Below are positions 7,717-16,874 of a DNA stretch of 64,000 nt, piece after piece. The notes beneath the pieces were generated by a model that did no database searches, had not been told where the DNA came from, and saw only the letters and a program-made list of their open reading frames with translations. The position numbers and the translations under genes were made by a program. The stretch is from Porticoccus sp041581635 (GTDB lineage: Bacteria; Pseudomonadota; Gammaproteobacteria; Pseudomonadales; Porticoccaceae). Within the stretch, counting starts at the first letter, position 1. Every line of letters begins with the position of its first letter. The stretch covers positions 1 through 64,000 of the forward strand of contig JBFICW010000009.1 of assembly GCA_041581635.1 (NCBI GenBank), written 5' to 3'.

Positions 7717-9126
7717 ATGAACGATACATATCTACACTCACATGCACCTAAAGCACATTATTTACCACGAAAAAAGCCAGGTATTTTTAAAACGCTTATT
7801 GCGGCCTGCTCACTGGCTGTCGCATCAGCTGGGCACGCAGAGATCGGTGAACCAGAGAAAGACGAACTTAAATTTGGCTTTATTAAGCTCACCGATATGG
7901 CTCCCATTGCGATCGCCTACGAAAATGGCTATTTCGAAGATGAGGGCCTTTATGTCACCATCGAAGCACAAGCCAACTGGAAAGTATTACTGGATGGCGT
8001 TATCGATGGAAAACTGGACGGAGCCCATATGCTAGCAGGCCAGCCACTGGCCGCCACCATAGGCTATGGTACCAAGGCTCATATCGTCACCCCCTTCAGT
8101 ATGGACCTCAACGGCAACGGTATTACGGTTTCCAATGAAATCTGGGAGAAAATGAAGCCACATATCCCAGTGGAAAATGGAAAGCCGGTACATCCGATCA
8201 AAGCAGATTATCTAAAACCCGTCGTTGAGGAATTCCGCAACGCAGGGAAGCCTTTTAAAATGGGAATGGTTTTCCCTGTCTCTACTCACAACTATGAATT
8301 ACGTTACTGGTTAGCGGCAGGAAATATTCACCCTGGGTATTACGCGCCACATAAAGGTGATACCAGCGGACTCATTGATGCAGAAGCCCTACTCTCAGTA
8401 ACACCGCCACCACAGATGCCAGCCACGCTTGAGGCCGGAACGATCTATGGCTACTGCGTAGGTGAACCCTGGAACCAACAGGCCGTATTTAAAGGGATTG
8501 GCGTTCCGGTCGTAACCGATTACGAAATCTGGAAAAACAACCCAGAAAAGGTATTTGGTATGTCGAAGGAATTTACTGAGAAATATCCCAATACAACGGT
8601 TCGTATCGTTAAAGCCTTGCTAAGAGCGGCGAAGTGGCTCGATGAGAACAACAATGCCAACCGCCCAGCTGCGGTAGAAGTTCTTTCGCGGTCTGAGTAT
8701 GTAGGTGCAGATTATGACGTGATCGCCAACAGTATGACTGGTACCTTCGAATATGAAAAAGGTGACAAGCGTGAAGTACCCGATTTCAATGTTTTCTTCC
8801 GCTATTTTGCCACCTATCCTTATTACTCTGATGCCGTTTGGTACCTCACCCAAATGCGACGCTGGGGACAACTTTCCGAACCTAAATCTGACGACTGGTA
8901 CTTTGAAACTGCCAAGCAGGTCTATCGTCCTGATATTTATGCAGTAGCCGCCAAAGAACTGATCAGTGAAGGTCATATGAGCGCCTCGGAATTCCCTGAG
9001 TTTTCATCAGAAGAAGGGTTCCGCAAGCCACAAAAACACTTTATCGACAACATTGTGTATGACGGCAAACAACCCAATGCTTATTTGAAAAAATTCCCTA
9101 TCGGACTAAAAGACGAAACACTTTAA
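7717..9126 (+). CDS. nrtA: Nitrate ABC transporter, periplasmic substrate-binding protein
   Basis: This 469-residue NrtA-family binding protein captures nitrate (possibly also nitrite or cyanate) in the periplasm for the NrtBC transporter. A basic, fairly long N-terminal region (to about residue 25) precedes a hydrophobic segment (TLIAACSLAVASAGHA), consistent with Sec export and cleavage near residue 41. Family segments are LKFGFIKLTDMAPIAIAYENG, LDGAHMLAGQPLAATIG, NGNGITVS and YGYCVGEPWNQQAV. Its close likeness to NasS shows the two share an ancestor. It is the first gene of nrtABC and is controlled by the antitermination leader at 7636-7688. A large hairpin separates it from nrtB, as is common where the binding protein is needed in excess. 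Confidence 0.93.
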   Translation: MNDTYLHSHAPKAHYLPRKKPGIFKTLIAACSLAVASAGHAEIGEPEKDELKFGFIKLTDMAPIAIAYENGYFEDEGLYVTIEAQANWKVLLDGVIDGKLDGAHMLAGQPLAATIGYGTKAHIVTPFSMDLNGNGITVSNEIWEKMKPHIPVENGKPVHPIKADYLKPVVEEFRNAGKPFKMGMVFPVSTHNYELRYWLAAGNIHPGYYAPHKGDTSGLIDAEALLSVTPPPQMPATLEAGTIYGYCVGEPWNQQAVFKGIGVPVVTDYEIWKNNPEKVFGMSKEFTEKYPNTTVRIVKALLRAAKWLDENNNANRPAAVEVLSRSEYVGADYDVIANSMTGTFEYEKGDKREVPDFNVFFRYFATYPYYSDAVWYLTQMRRWGQLSEPKSDDWYFETAKQVYRPDIYAVAAKELISEGHMSASEFPEFSSEEGFRKPQKHFIDNIVYDGKQPNAYLKKFPIGLKDETL

Positions 9127-9159
9127 ACAACGCAATTACGACAATTTGTTTTGCATAAA

Positions 9160-9217
9160 AAGAGGCTGGTAGGCGCAATTAATCGACCCGTGTTCAAGCA
9201 CTGCCTGCCGGCCTCTT
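9160..9217 (+). other. Long intercistronic hairpin between nrtA and nrtB
   Basis: AGAGGC-T-GG-TA-GGC (9161-9173) pairs with GCC-TG-CC-G-GCCTCT (about 9203-9216) as an interrupted stem around a roughly 29-base loop. It lies between nrtA and the nrtB ribosome binding site, with no T-run after it. It may stabilise the upstream nrtA message or partly terminate transcription, which would lower nrtBC relative to nrtA. Confidence 0.55.
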
Positions 9218-9233
9218 AATGAAGGATTTAAGC

Positions 9234-10235
9234 ATGACTGAAAACGCCGCTGTATTGAGAGATGAACCGTGGAAAAGTTTTTTTTCCTATGCTCAAGCAC
9301 GAAGTATTGTTCGGAGCATTGTAAAGGCATTAGCCCTTCCATTGGCAGGGATTGTGTTATTTCTAATACTCTGGCAATCCGTTGCCAATAATATTATCAC
9401 CTCTCTCGGTCAATTCCCTGGCCCTTCTCAAGTCTGGGAACAATCAAAAAATCTGGTGGCAGAACACCAGCAAGAGAGGGAAAAAGAAGCTGCTTTTTAC
9501 GATCGCCAGGAACAACGCAATGCAAAAAAACTGGCCAAAGACCCCGACGCCAAAATAAAGATACGAAACTACACTGGAAAGGCCACATTTTTTGATCAAA
9601 TTATTACCAGTCTGTATACCGTTTCCTTTGGATTCCTGGCCGCATCAATTATTGCGATACCGCTAGGTATTGCCTGTGGTCTTAGCGAGAAGGTCTATCA
9701 ATCCACCAACCCTATTATTCAGATCTTTAAACCGGTATCCCCGCTTGCCTGGTTGCCATTAGTCACCATGGTGGTCTCAGCACTTTATACCTCGGAGAAT
9801 CCCTATTTTGACAAGTCATTTTTGACCTCTGCCTTTACCGTCACACTATGCTGCCTCTGGCCAACGGTCATCAACACAACTGTAGGCGTTACCAGCATTG
9901 ACAGAGACCTTATTAATGTCAGTCGCGTACTACAGCTATCCCCCGTCGTACACGTTAGAACCATTGTTATTCCATCGGCTATCCCTATGATTTTCACCGG
10001 ACTGCGCCTCTCTCTCGCCACCGGATGGATGGTACTGATTGCTGCTGAGATGCTGGCCCAAAACCCCGGACTGGGAAAGTTCATCTGGGATGAATTCCAG
10101 AATGGATCATCAAATTCGTTAGGCAGGATAATGGTCGCAGTACTCGCCATCGGTTTTATTGGGTTTTCACTTGATCGCTTAATGCTGATGGTTCAAAAAC
10201 GTATCAGTTGGGATAAACAGGCCATTCTTCGTTAG
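9234..10235 (+). CDS. nrtB: Nitrate ABC transporter permease
   Basis: This 333-residue inner-membrane permease belongs to the NrtB/SsuC/TauC (BPD_transp_1) family. Transmembrane segments begin with ALPLAGIVLFLILWQSVA near residue 30 and resume with five more after residue 125. The EAA-type loop that contacts the ATPase is in the SRVLQLSPVVHVRTIVIPSAIPMIFTG region. Between the first and second membrane segments there is a charged stretch (EHQQEREKEAAFYDRQEQRN onward) of about 50 residues; NrtB proteins of this type often carry it. The start at 9234 is chosen because AAGGA lies seven bases upstream; the ATG at 9219 would place that site inside the gene. Confidence 0.92.
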   Translation: MTENAAVLRDEPWKSFFSYAQARSIVRSIVKALALPLAGIVLFLILWQSVANNIITSLGQFPGPSQVWEQSKNLVAEHQQEREKEAAFYDRQEQRNAKKLAKDPDAKIKIRNYTGKATFFDQIITSLYTVSFGFLAASIIAIPLGIACGLSEKVYQSTNPIIQIFKPVSPLAWLPLVTMVVSALYTSENPYFDKSFLTSAFTVTLCCLWPTVINTTVGVTSIDRDLINVSRVLQLSPVVHVRTIVIPSAIPMIFTGLRLSLATGWMVLIAAEMLAQNPGLGKFIWDEFQNGSSNSLGRIMVAVLAIGFIGFSLDRLMLMVQKRISWDKQAILR

Positions 10236-10280
10236 GCCATTATCTAATGCGCGATGAACGATAGTTATAAGGAATCCATC

Positions 10281-11177
10281 ATGAATAATAGTTACCTTCT
10301 TATCAGCCAGGTTGGAATAGAGTTTGAAACTGACGACGAACCATTTCGAGCCTTGCAGAACATCAACTTGCCTATCAATCAGGGTGAATTTATTTCGCTC
10401 ATCGGCCATTCCGGCTGTGGTAAATCCACCGTATTGAATATTGTGGCTGGACTCTATCAAGCCACTGAAGGCGGAGTTATTCTCGAGGGAAAAGAAGTCG
10501 ACAAACCCGGTCCCGACCGAGCCGTGGTTTTTCAAAACCATGCCCTTCTTCCCTGGCTTACGGTCTATGAAAACGTTGAACTGGCGGTAAAACGCGTATT
10601 CAAAAAAACCAAAACAAAATCAGAAATGCACGAATGGGTTTTACACAACCTTTCGCTTGTTCACATGGATCATGCTCAACATAAACTGCCGGGAGAAATT
10701 TCTGGCGGGATGAAACAGCGTGTAGGTATTGCACGCTGTCTCGCCATGCAGCCTAAAGTACTGCTAATGGATGAACCCTTTGGCGCCCTGGATGCGCTGA
10801 CCCGTGCACACTTACAAGATTCACTCATGGAAATCCAAGGACGGCTGGGCAATACCGTAATCATGATTACCCATGATGTGGATGAAGCCGTATTGCTCTC
10901 CGATCGTATTGTCATGATGACCAATGGTCCTGCTGCCACGATTGGAGAAATACTGGATGTAAAATTAGCGCGCCCCCGAGATCGCCTCGAATTGGCCGAA
11001 GATCCACAATTTATCCACTACCGACAACAGGTTTTGCGATTTCTCTATGAAAAACAAAAGAACCCTGCTAGCACATCAACTGAGACTTCTTTGGACGAGG
11101 AAAGCAAAACAAAAGCGTCATCAAGCGAGGTCATTTCACTTTCATCTGAGAATAAACAGAGTACAGAAGCAGCCTGA
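10281..11177 (+). CDS. nrtC: Nitrate ABC transporter ATP-binding protein
   Basis: This 298-residue ATPase powers nitrate import with NrtB. It shows Walker A (GHSGCGKST), the ABC signature (SGGMKQRVGIARCLA), Walker B with catalytic Glu (LLMDEPFGALDA) and the switch His (MITHDVDEA). Unlike cyanobacterial NrtC, it has no C-terminal NrtA-like regulatory domain; the chain ends in a Ser/Glu-rich polar tail. No second ATPase (nrtD) follows, so the transporter probably uses a homodimer. The ATG at 10281 has TAAGGA eight bases upstream and fits the family N-terminus (YLLISQVGIEF), so the longer reading from 10254 is not used. Confidence 0.92.
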   Translation: MNNSYLLISQVGIEFETDDEPFRALQNINLPINQGEFISLIGHSGCGKSTVLNIVAGLYQATEGGVILEGKEVDKPGPDRAVVFQNHALLPWLTVYENVELAVKRVFKKTKTKSEMHEWVLHNLSLVHMDHAQHKLPGEISGGMKQRVGIARCLAMQPKVLLMDEPFGALDALTRAHLQDSLMEIQGRLGNTVIMITHDVDEAVLLSDRIVMMTNGPAATIGEILDVKLARPRDRLELAEDPQFIHYRQQVLRFLYEKQKNPASTSTETSLDEESKTKASSSEVISLSSENKQSTEAA

Positions 11178-11326
11178 GACGGGTCGACAACAGTGGGGAA
11201 ATTTTTAGATCTGGAATACGACGGACATAATTTCAAACAATTCCAGAATACATCCATGCATTCAATATCGCTTCATTGAGACTGTAAATCGAAGAAATAA
11301 CAGGGAAGACACTGGATAAAAAATCT

Positions 11327-11441
11327 GGTGGCTTCCCCTGCCAGCCACACCTCGGCACATGATATAACCACTACCGTTGCTCCCTTCCGGGCCTGGCGGG
11401 GTTCGCAGCAAATCATTGCGAGGGGACCAACAGGGGTCACC
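11327..11441 (-). ncRNA. ffs: 4.5S signal recognition particle RNA (small bacterial type)
   Basis: Read on the minus strand, the 115-base segment has GUUGGU near the 5' end and the conserved apical GGAA tetraloop helix (AGGCCCGGAAGGGAGCAACGG). The 3' side has GGCUGGCAGGGG, all landmarks of 4.5S RNA. The ends close into a terminal stem (GGUG...CCCCU with AGGGG...CACC). With Ffh and FtsY it targets nascent membrane proteins to the translocon. A T-run on the minus strand (A-run at 11318-11323 on plus) lies just after the 3' end, so the terminal stem probably doubles as terminator. Exact processed ends are approximate. Confidence 0.93.
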
Positions 11442-11480
11442 ATAAAGACGGGCCTGATGCGAAAGGCCTTAAGGCTGCGC

Positions 11481-11509
11481 ATTATGGTGGGTTCGCGTTC
11501 GCTTTTCAA
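11481..11509 (-). promoter_or_regulatory. Sigma-70 promoter of ffs
   Basis: On the minus strand, TTGAAA (11504-11509) and CATAAT (11481-11486) are separated by 17 bases; each differs from consensus at one position. Transcription would start about 30-35 bases upstream of the mature 4.5S RNA, leaving a short 5' leader for RNase P to remove, as in E. coli. Confidence 0.75.
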
Positions 11510-11572
11510 CTGTAATCCGTGCTGGCACTTGACCTCGACCTTGCCTAACATAGAGCGCTAACCAATGGCGTT

Positions 11573-13258
11573 GTGAAAGGCATGATCTGGAATAAATTCT
11601 ACAGCCTAATAATAGTGTTCTGCCTCTTACTGATTGGTGGTTGTAGTGGTGGTGGCGAAAGCAATGTCACCACGGGTAATAGGGATGGCATTCTCCACTG
11701 GGGCAATGGCACAGACCCTCAGGAACTCGACCCACATATCGTTACAGGTGTTCCAGAACATCATATTCTCACTGCACTGCTCGAAGGCCTGGTACTGAAA
11801 AACCCCGAGACACTTGAGCCGATACCGGGTGTTGCCGAGCGTTGGGAGGTAAGCAATGATGGGAGAATCTATACTTTTCATCTTCGCCATAATGCAAGAT
11901 GGTCAAACGGCGACACCGTTACCGCCAATGATTTTGCGTGGTCCTGGTGGCGAGCTCTACAGCCGGCGCTGGGAAACCAATATGCCTATATGTTTTTCCC
12001 GATTAAAAATGCCGAGGCCTATCTGAATCAAAAAATCGACGATTTTTCCCAAGTAGGCGTGAAAGTATTGGATGACTATACGCTACGCGTTGAGCTGGCC
12101 AACCCCACGCCCTATTTCCTGCAATTACTGGATCACTACAGTATGTTTCCAGTACACCGCCCCACTATCGAGAAATTTGGCGCTGCCGATGAACGCGGCA
12201 GCTTGTGGACCCGCCCGGGAAACTTCGTCGGAAATGGCCCATTCATGCTCACCGAGTGGCAACTCTTTAAAAAAGTGGACGTCGCAAAAAACCCCTACTA
12301 CTGGGATGCGACGGCGGTAAAGCTTAAAGGCATTCGCTTCCATCCAACGGAGAACGTCACCACAGAGGAGCGCATGTTCCGATCCGGTCAATTGCACCAT
12401 ACCGCCAGCATTCCTATCGACAAAGTGGCGGTCTACAAAAAAAACAACCCTGAGCTGCTCCACTCTTACCCCTACTTAGGTAATTATTTTTACCGAATCA
12501 ATACAAAATCGCCCCACCTTAGTGACAAACGAGTACGTCGGGCATTGGCCATGAGCATCAATGGCAAACAGCTTGTGGAGCAAGTCACCAAGGGAGGTGA
12601 AGTCCCCGCCTATACTTTCACTCCACCCGATACGCTAGGCTATACCGCCAAGGGAGGGTTTGAATTTAACCCCGAGAAAGCTCGCCAACTCCTGGCCGAG
12701 GCCGGATATCCCAATGGAGAGGGCTTTCCTATCACTGAACTGCTCTACAACACCTCAGAGGGCCACCGCAAGATTGCTGTGGCTATTCAGCAGATGTGGA
12801 ATCAGTACTTGGGCGTTAACATCACCCTCAACAATCAGGACTGGAAGGTCTATTTGAATTCTGTAGATAACGGCGACTACGCTATTGCCAGAGCTGGATG
12901 GATTGGTGACTATGTAGACCCAAACACATTTCTCGATATGTGGATCACTGGCGGAGGCAACAACCGCACGGGTTGGTCCAATGCCCGCTACGATGAATTG
13001 ATCCTAAAGCTGGCTCCCACCGCCATTGATAGGGAAACCCGCTACAAGCTCATGGCTGAGGCCGAGGCAATCCTGCTGGATGAGATGCCGGTAATTCCCA
13101 TCTATATCTACAATAGAAAAAGTCTGGTTCACCCCAGTTTGAAGGGATTAACACCCAACATTCTCGACTACACCGTTTACAAATATCTCTCTCTGGATAG
13201 CAGCTATCAAGGTAAGCCTTTGAGCAATACAAATCACTCAGGGGAGACCGTGCGCTGA
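11573..13258 (+). CDS. oppA: Oligopeptide ABC transporter, substrate-binding lipoprotein (OppA/DppA type)
   Basis: This 561-residue SBP_bac_5 protein binds peptides in the periplasm and delivers them to the permease encoded downstream. The N-terminus is a lipoprotein signal: a hydrophobic core followed by LLIGGC, with Cys24 as lipidation site. Family marks include DPQELDPHIVTGVPEHHI (about 48-66), the AERWEVSNDGRIYTFHLR stretch, NGPFMLTEWQ and RRALAMSINGKQLV. GTG at 11573 gives the longest form, and ATG at 11582 is equally plausible; neither has a convincing ribosome binding site. The stop overlaps the oppB start. The peptide specificity cannot be read from the sequence. Confidence 0.9.
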   Translation: MKGMIWNKFYSLIIVFCLLLIGGCSGGGESNVTTGNRDGILHWGNGTDPQELDPHIVTGVPEHHILTALLEGLVLKNPETLEPIPGVAERWEVSNDGRIYTFHLRHNARWSNGDTVTANDFAWSWWRALQPALGNQYAYMFFPIKNAEAYLNQKIDDFSQVGVKVLDDYTLRVELANPTPYFLQLLDHYSMFPVHRPTIEKFGAADERGSLWTRPGNFVGNGPFMLTEWQLFKKVDVAKNPYYWDATAVKLKGIRFHPTENVTTEERMFRSGQLHHTASIPIDKVAVYKKNNPELLHSYPYLGNYFYRINTKSPHLSDKRVRRALAMSINGKQLVEQVTKGGEVPAYTFTPPDTLGYTAKGGFEFNPEKARQLLAEAGYPNGEGFPITELLYNTSEGHRKIAVAIQQMWNQYLGVNITLNNQDWKVYLNSVDNGDYAIARAGWIGDYVDPNTFLDMWITGGGNNRTGWSNARYDELILKLAPTAIDRETRYKLMAEAEAILLDEMPVIPIYIYNRKSLVHPSLKGLTPNILDYTVYKYLSLDSSYQGKPLSNTNHSGETVR

Positions 13259-14193
13259 TGTTCCGATTTATCCTCAGCCGAGTACTTCAGGCAATTCCGG
13301 TATTACTGGTCGTCATTACCGCCACCTTCTTTCTGGTACGTGTCGCTCCCGGTGGACCGTTTAGCGCCGAAAAGGCAGTTCCACCCGAGGTCATCAAGGC
13401 GTTGGAAGCACGCTACCATCTGGATGAGCCGGTGTGGCAACAATACTTTGGCTACCTGAATGATTTGGTCCATGGCGAATTTGGACCCTCATTCCGCTAC
13501 CCAGGCAGAACGGTCAACGAATTGATTGCTGGCGGCCTACCGATCACTGCGGAACTGGCATTCTATGCCATGCTGGTGGCCATTATTATCGGTGTCTTCG
13601 CCGGTGTTTTTGCAGCGCTTAAACCCAATACGCCTCAAGACTATATCCCCATGTCCGCTGCCATGCTGGGTATCTGTATGCCTTCTTTTTTAATGGGACC
13701 GCTATTGGTACTGGTGTTTGGTATCTGGTTTGAGTGGGTACCGGTATCCGGCTGGGGCGATTTACCCGGCGACAAAATATTACCAGCCATTACCCTAGGC
13801 TCCGGCTATGCGGCTTTTCTCGCCCGCCTCAGCCGAGGCGGAATGCTCGAGGTGATGTCTCAGGACTATATTCGCACTGCCAGAGCTAAGGGCCTGCCGG
13901 AATGGGTCGTGGTACTAAAACATGGTCTGCGAGGTGGTTTAATCCCGGTAGTCGCATTTCTCGGCCCGGCTTTTGCCGGTCTATTAAGCGGTTCATTTGT
14001 GGTGGAAACTATCTTCCAGATCCCTGGATTGGGGCGATTTTATGTACAGGCTGCCTTTAATCGCGACTACACCATGATTCTCGGCACTACGGTATTTTTC
14101 GCTACCCTCATCGTCCTATTTAACTTGCTATCGGACATCATTTCCGTATGGATCAACCCCAAGCTGCGCCATCAGCTACGGGAGGGCAACTAA
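13258..14193 (+). CDS. oppB: Oligopeptide ABC transporter permease (OppB type)
   Basis: This 311-residue integral membrane permease starts with the typical OppB N-terminus (a first membrane helix, RVLQAIPVLLVVITATFFLVR, then APGGPF). About five further membrane segments follow. The ATPase-contact loop is represented by RTARAKGLPEWVVVLKHGLR (about 205-225). It forms the peptide channel with OppC in the inner membrane. Its start overlaps the oppA stop by one base (TGATG) and its stop overlaps the oppC start (TAATG), so the genes form one tightly coupled operon. Confidence 0.93.
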   Translation: MFRFILSRVLQAIPVLLVVITATFFLVRVAPGGPFSAEKAVPPEVIKALEARYHLDEPVWQQYFGYLNDLVHGEFGPSFRYPGRTVNELIAGGLPITAELAFYAMLVAIIIGVFAGVFAALKPNTPQDYIPMSAAMLGICMPSFLMGPLLVLVFGIWFEWVPVSGWGDLPGDKILPAITLGSGYAAFLARLSRGGMLEVMSQDYIRTARAKGLPEWVVVLKHGLRGGLIPVVAFLGPAFAGLLSGSFVVETIFQIPGLGRFYVQAAFNRDYTMILGTTVFFATLIVLFNLLSDIISVWINPKLRHQLREGN

Positions 14194-15086
14194 TGTCCTC
14201 ATCTATACCGGCAGTTGAAGGTCTCGAACACGCCGAAAAAGGTACCTCCCTCTGGCAGGATGCCTGGATTCGGTTGCGTAAAAACACCCTCGCCTTGTTT
14301 GGTCTTGGGGTAATCCTGACGCTCTGCCTAATCGCCCTGTTGACCCCTTTCATAGCCCCGTACGGCTATGAAGAGCAAAACCTGTTACTCGGCGCTGCGC
14401 CACCCTCTGCGGAACATTGGCTGGGAACCGACATCTTTGGCAGGGATATGCTGACTCGTATCATGTACGGCAGCCGCGTTTCTCTGATGGTAGGCTTTAT
14501 TGCCACCGGAGTTGCACTGGCTATTGGTGTCCTGTGGGGCACCATAGCGGGTTATGCCGGTGGCCGTGTGGATGCGGTGATGATGCGAATCGTCGACATT
14601 CTCTATGCTCTGCCCTTTATGATTTTTATCGTGCTGTTAATGGTAGTGTTTGGGCGAAATATTCTTCTGCTGTTTCTGGCCATCGGTGCCGTTGAATGGC
14701 TAACTATGGCCCGTATTGTCCGCGGTCAGGTATTGTCCCTGCGACGTCAGGAATTTGTGGAAGCGGCCGTTTCTCTTGGCCTGTCACGCTGGACCATTAT
14801 CCGCCGCCACCTCATACCCAACACCCTCGGACCGGTGATCGTCTACACCACATTGACCATTCCGAGCGTCATGCTACTGGAAGCATTTCTCAGCTTCCTT
14901 GGGCTGGGCATTCAACCGCCGCAAAGTTCCTGGGGACTGCTGATTTCCTATGGTGTAGAAACGATGGAGGAGTACCCCTGGCTACTGCTATTCCCCGGTT
15001 TGACGCTATCCATCACCCTGTTTGCTTTGAACTTCCTCGGTGATGGGTTACGTGATGCCCTTGACCCAAAAGCCTCGAGAGACTGA
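14193..15086 (+). CDS. oppC: Oligopeptide ABC transporter permease (OppC type)
   Basis: This 297-residue permease has the OppC layout: a cytosolic N-terminal arm (SLWQDAWIRLRKNTLALFG), a first membrane helix, and a periplasmic segment with HWLGTDIFGRDMLTRIMYGSR that is diagnostic of OppC/DppC. Five membrane helices follow. The EAA-like loop is FVEAAVSLGLSRWTIIRRHLIPN. The start at 14193 is chosen because it overlaps the oppB stop (TAATG) and begins just before the family N-terminus; an in-frame start at 14148 inside oppB is unlikely. Confidence 0.93.
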   Translation: MSSSIPAVEGLEHAEKGTSLWQDAWIRLRKNTLALFGLGVILTLCLIALLTPFIAPYGYEEQNLLLGAAPPSAEHWLGTDIFGRDMLTRIMYGSRVSLMVGFIATGVALAIGVLWGTIAGYAGGRVDAVMMRIVDILYALPFMIFIVLLMVVFGRNILLLFLAIGAVEWLTMARIVRGQVLSLRRQEFVEAAVSLGLSRWTIIRRHLIPNTLGPVIVYTTLTIPSVMLLEAFLSFLGLGIQPPQSSWGLLISYGVETMEEYPWLLLFPGLTLSITLFALNFLGDGLRDALDPKASRD

Positions 15087-15144
15087 AAAATAAATATTAA
15101 TTATATTTTTAGATAACTATCGTAACTAATTGATTATAAACATA

Positions 15145-16821
15145 ATGAAATTACTTAAAGTCGACAATTTAACCACCCACTTTCATACCCGCGAGGGCGT
15201 GGTTAAAGCTGTGGACGGCATTAGTTTTAGCGTCGAACAGGGTGAAACACTGGCCATTGTAGGGGAATCCGGGTCGGGAAAATCTGTAGCTTGCTACAGC
15301 CTGCTCAAACTCATACCCCAGCCGCCAGGAAAGATTGTCGCAGGCAGTGCCCTATTTGAAGGTCGCGATCTACTTCAAGCCAACGAAAGCACCCTGCAAA
15401 ACATTCGCGGCAATGATATCGCTATTATTTTTCAAGACCCAATGACCTGCCTCAACCCCTATTTAACCGTCGGTGAACAGCTCGTTGAACCGCTTATCTA
15501 CCATCACAACGTGTCACGCAAAGACGCGGCAGTGCGCGCCACCGAGATTCTTGGCGAGGTGGGCATTGTGGAACCAGAAAAACGCATGGGCAGCTATCCT
15601 CACGAATTCTCGGGCGGTATGCGCCAACGAGTGATGATTGCCATGGCACTGATCACTGAACCCAAACTACTCATCTGCGATGAGCCCACCACGGCACTTG
15701 ACGTCACCATTCAGGCACAGATTCTGAATTTGGTAAAAGCCTTACAGATTAAGCGTAATATTGCGGTGATCTTTATCAGTCACGACCTCGCCGTTGTCGC
15801 CGGCGTCGCCGACAACGTAGCCGTGATGAAAGACGGATTGATTGTAGAACAAGGGCCGGTTGATGAGATCTTCTATCGAAGCCAGCATGAATACACTCAA
15901 AAACTGTTGGCCGCGATTCCCGAAGGTGCCAAACCTTTATCTACCCAACCTCCAACGATTTACACCGATAAAAACGCTGAACATAAACCGCTACTCAGTA
16001 TTAGCGCATTGAAGACCCACTTCCACGACTATAGCGGTGGCTGGCTCAAGCGGAACCAAAAAGTTATCAAGGCCGTAGATGATGTCTCGTTGACCATACA
16101 ACAGGGTGAAATACTTGGACTTGTGGGTGAATCTGGTTCGGGCAAATCAACCTTAGGTCGCTCGATTCTACAATTGGTGCCGATTTCTAGTGGTAGTGTA
16201 GTGTTCGATGGGACGGAATTAACCCGTTTATCGCCCACGCAAATGAAGTCTATGCGTCGCCGCATGCAGATGATCTTTCAGGATCCCTATGCCTCTCTCA
16301 ATCCACGTATGACCGTATTTGACACCCTGGCTGAGCCATTGCTCTACCATAGACTTGCTACTCGAAAGACCGTCACAGCTCAGGTGTTGGATCTGATGGA
16401 TGATGTGGGGCTTGCCCGCGCCGCCATTCGCAAATATCCCCATGAGTTCTCGGGAGGTCAGCGACAGCGCATTGCGGTCGGTCGTGCTATTGCCACCAAA
16501 CCGGAACTGGTCATAGCAGATGAACCGGTATCCGCTCTGGACGTCACCATTCAGGCTCAAATACTCGACCTGATACTGGCCCTGATAGAGAAACACAACC
16601 TAACCATGCTGTTTATCTCGCATGATCTCTCCGTCGTTCGTTATATCGCAGACAGAATAGCCGTGATGCATCATGGGAAGTTGGTGGAAACCGGTAGCAC
16701 AGAGCCCTTATTCTCAGCACCGAAACACGAGTACACCAAGCGATTACTGTCCGCCATTCCTGTGGCCGACCCGATTAAAGAAAGACAGCGGCAAGTTGAT
16801 TTAATCCAATCGATGAATTGA
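15145..16821 (+). CDS. Fused peptide ABC transporter ATPase (OppD-OppF type, two ATP-binding domains)
   Basis: This 558-residue protein contains two complete ABC ATPase domains in tandem, comparable to YejF or GsiA. Domain 1 (about residues 1-265) has GESGSGKS, FSGGMRQRVMIAMAL and LLICDEPTTALD. Domain 2 (about 285-550) has GESGSGKST, FSGGQRQRIAVGRAI and VIADEPVSALD. Each is followed by an oligopeptide-transporter C-terminal segment (HEYTQKLLAAIPE, HEYTKRLLSAIP). It supplies ATP hydrolysis for the OppBC channel without a separate OppD and OppF. The ATG at 15145 (MKLLKVDNLTT) is preferred over the ATT-rich extension from 15130. Confidence 0.92.
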   Translation: MKLLKVDNLTTHFHTREGVVKAVDGISFSVEQGETLAIVGESGSGKSVACYSLLKLIPQPPGKIVAGSALFEGRDLLQANESTLQNIRGNDIAIIFQDPMTCLNPYLTVGEQLVEPLIYHHNVSRKDAAVRATEILGEVGIVEPEKRMGSYPHEFSGGMRQRVMIAMALITEPKLLICDEPTTALDVTIQAQILNLVKALQIKRNIAVIFISHDLAVVAGVADNVAVMKDGLIVEQGPVDEIFYRSQHEYTQKLLAAIPEGAKPLSTQPPTIYTDKNAEHKPLLSISALKTHFHDYSGGWLKRNQKVIKAVDDVSLTIQQGEILGLVGESGSGKSTLGRSILQLVPISSGSVVFDGTELTRLSPTQMKSMRRRMQMIFQDPYASLNPRMTVFDTLAEPLLYHRLATRKTVTAQVLDLMDDVGLARAAIRKYPHEFSGGQRQRIAVGRAIATKPELVIADEPVSALDVTIQAQILDLILALIEKHNLTMLFISHDLSVVRYIADRIAVMHHGKLVETGSTEPLFSAPKHEYTKRLLSAIPVADPIKERQRQVDLIQSMN

Positions 16822-16874
16822 AAAAAACAGGGGAACCATCCGCACCAGGCTAGCTCAGCGCCCAACAGATCTGG

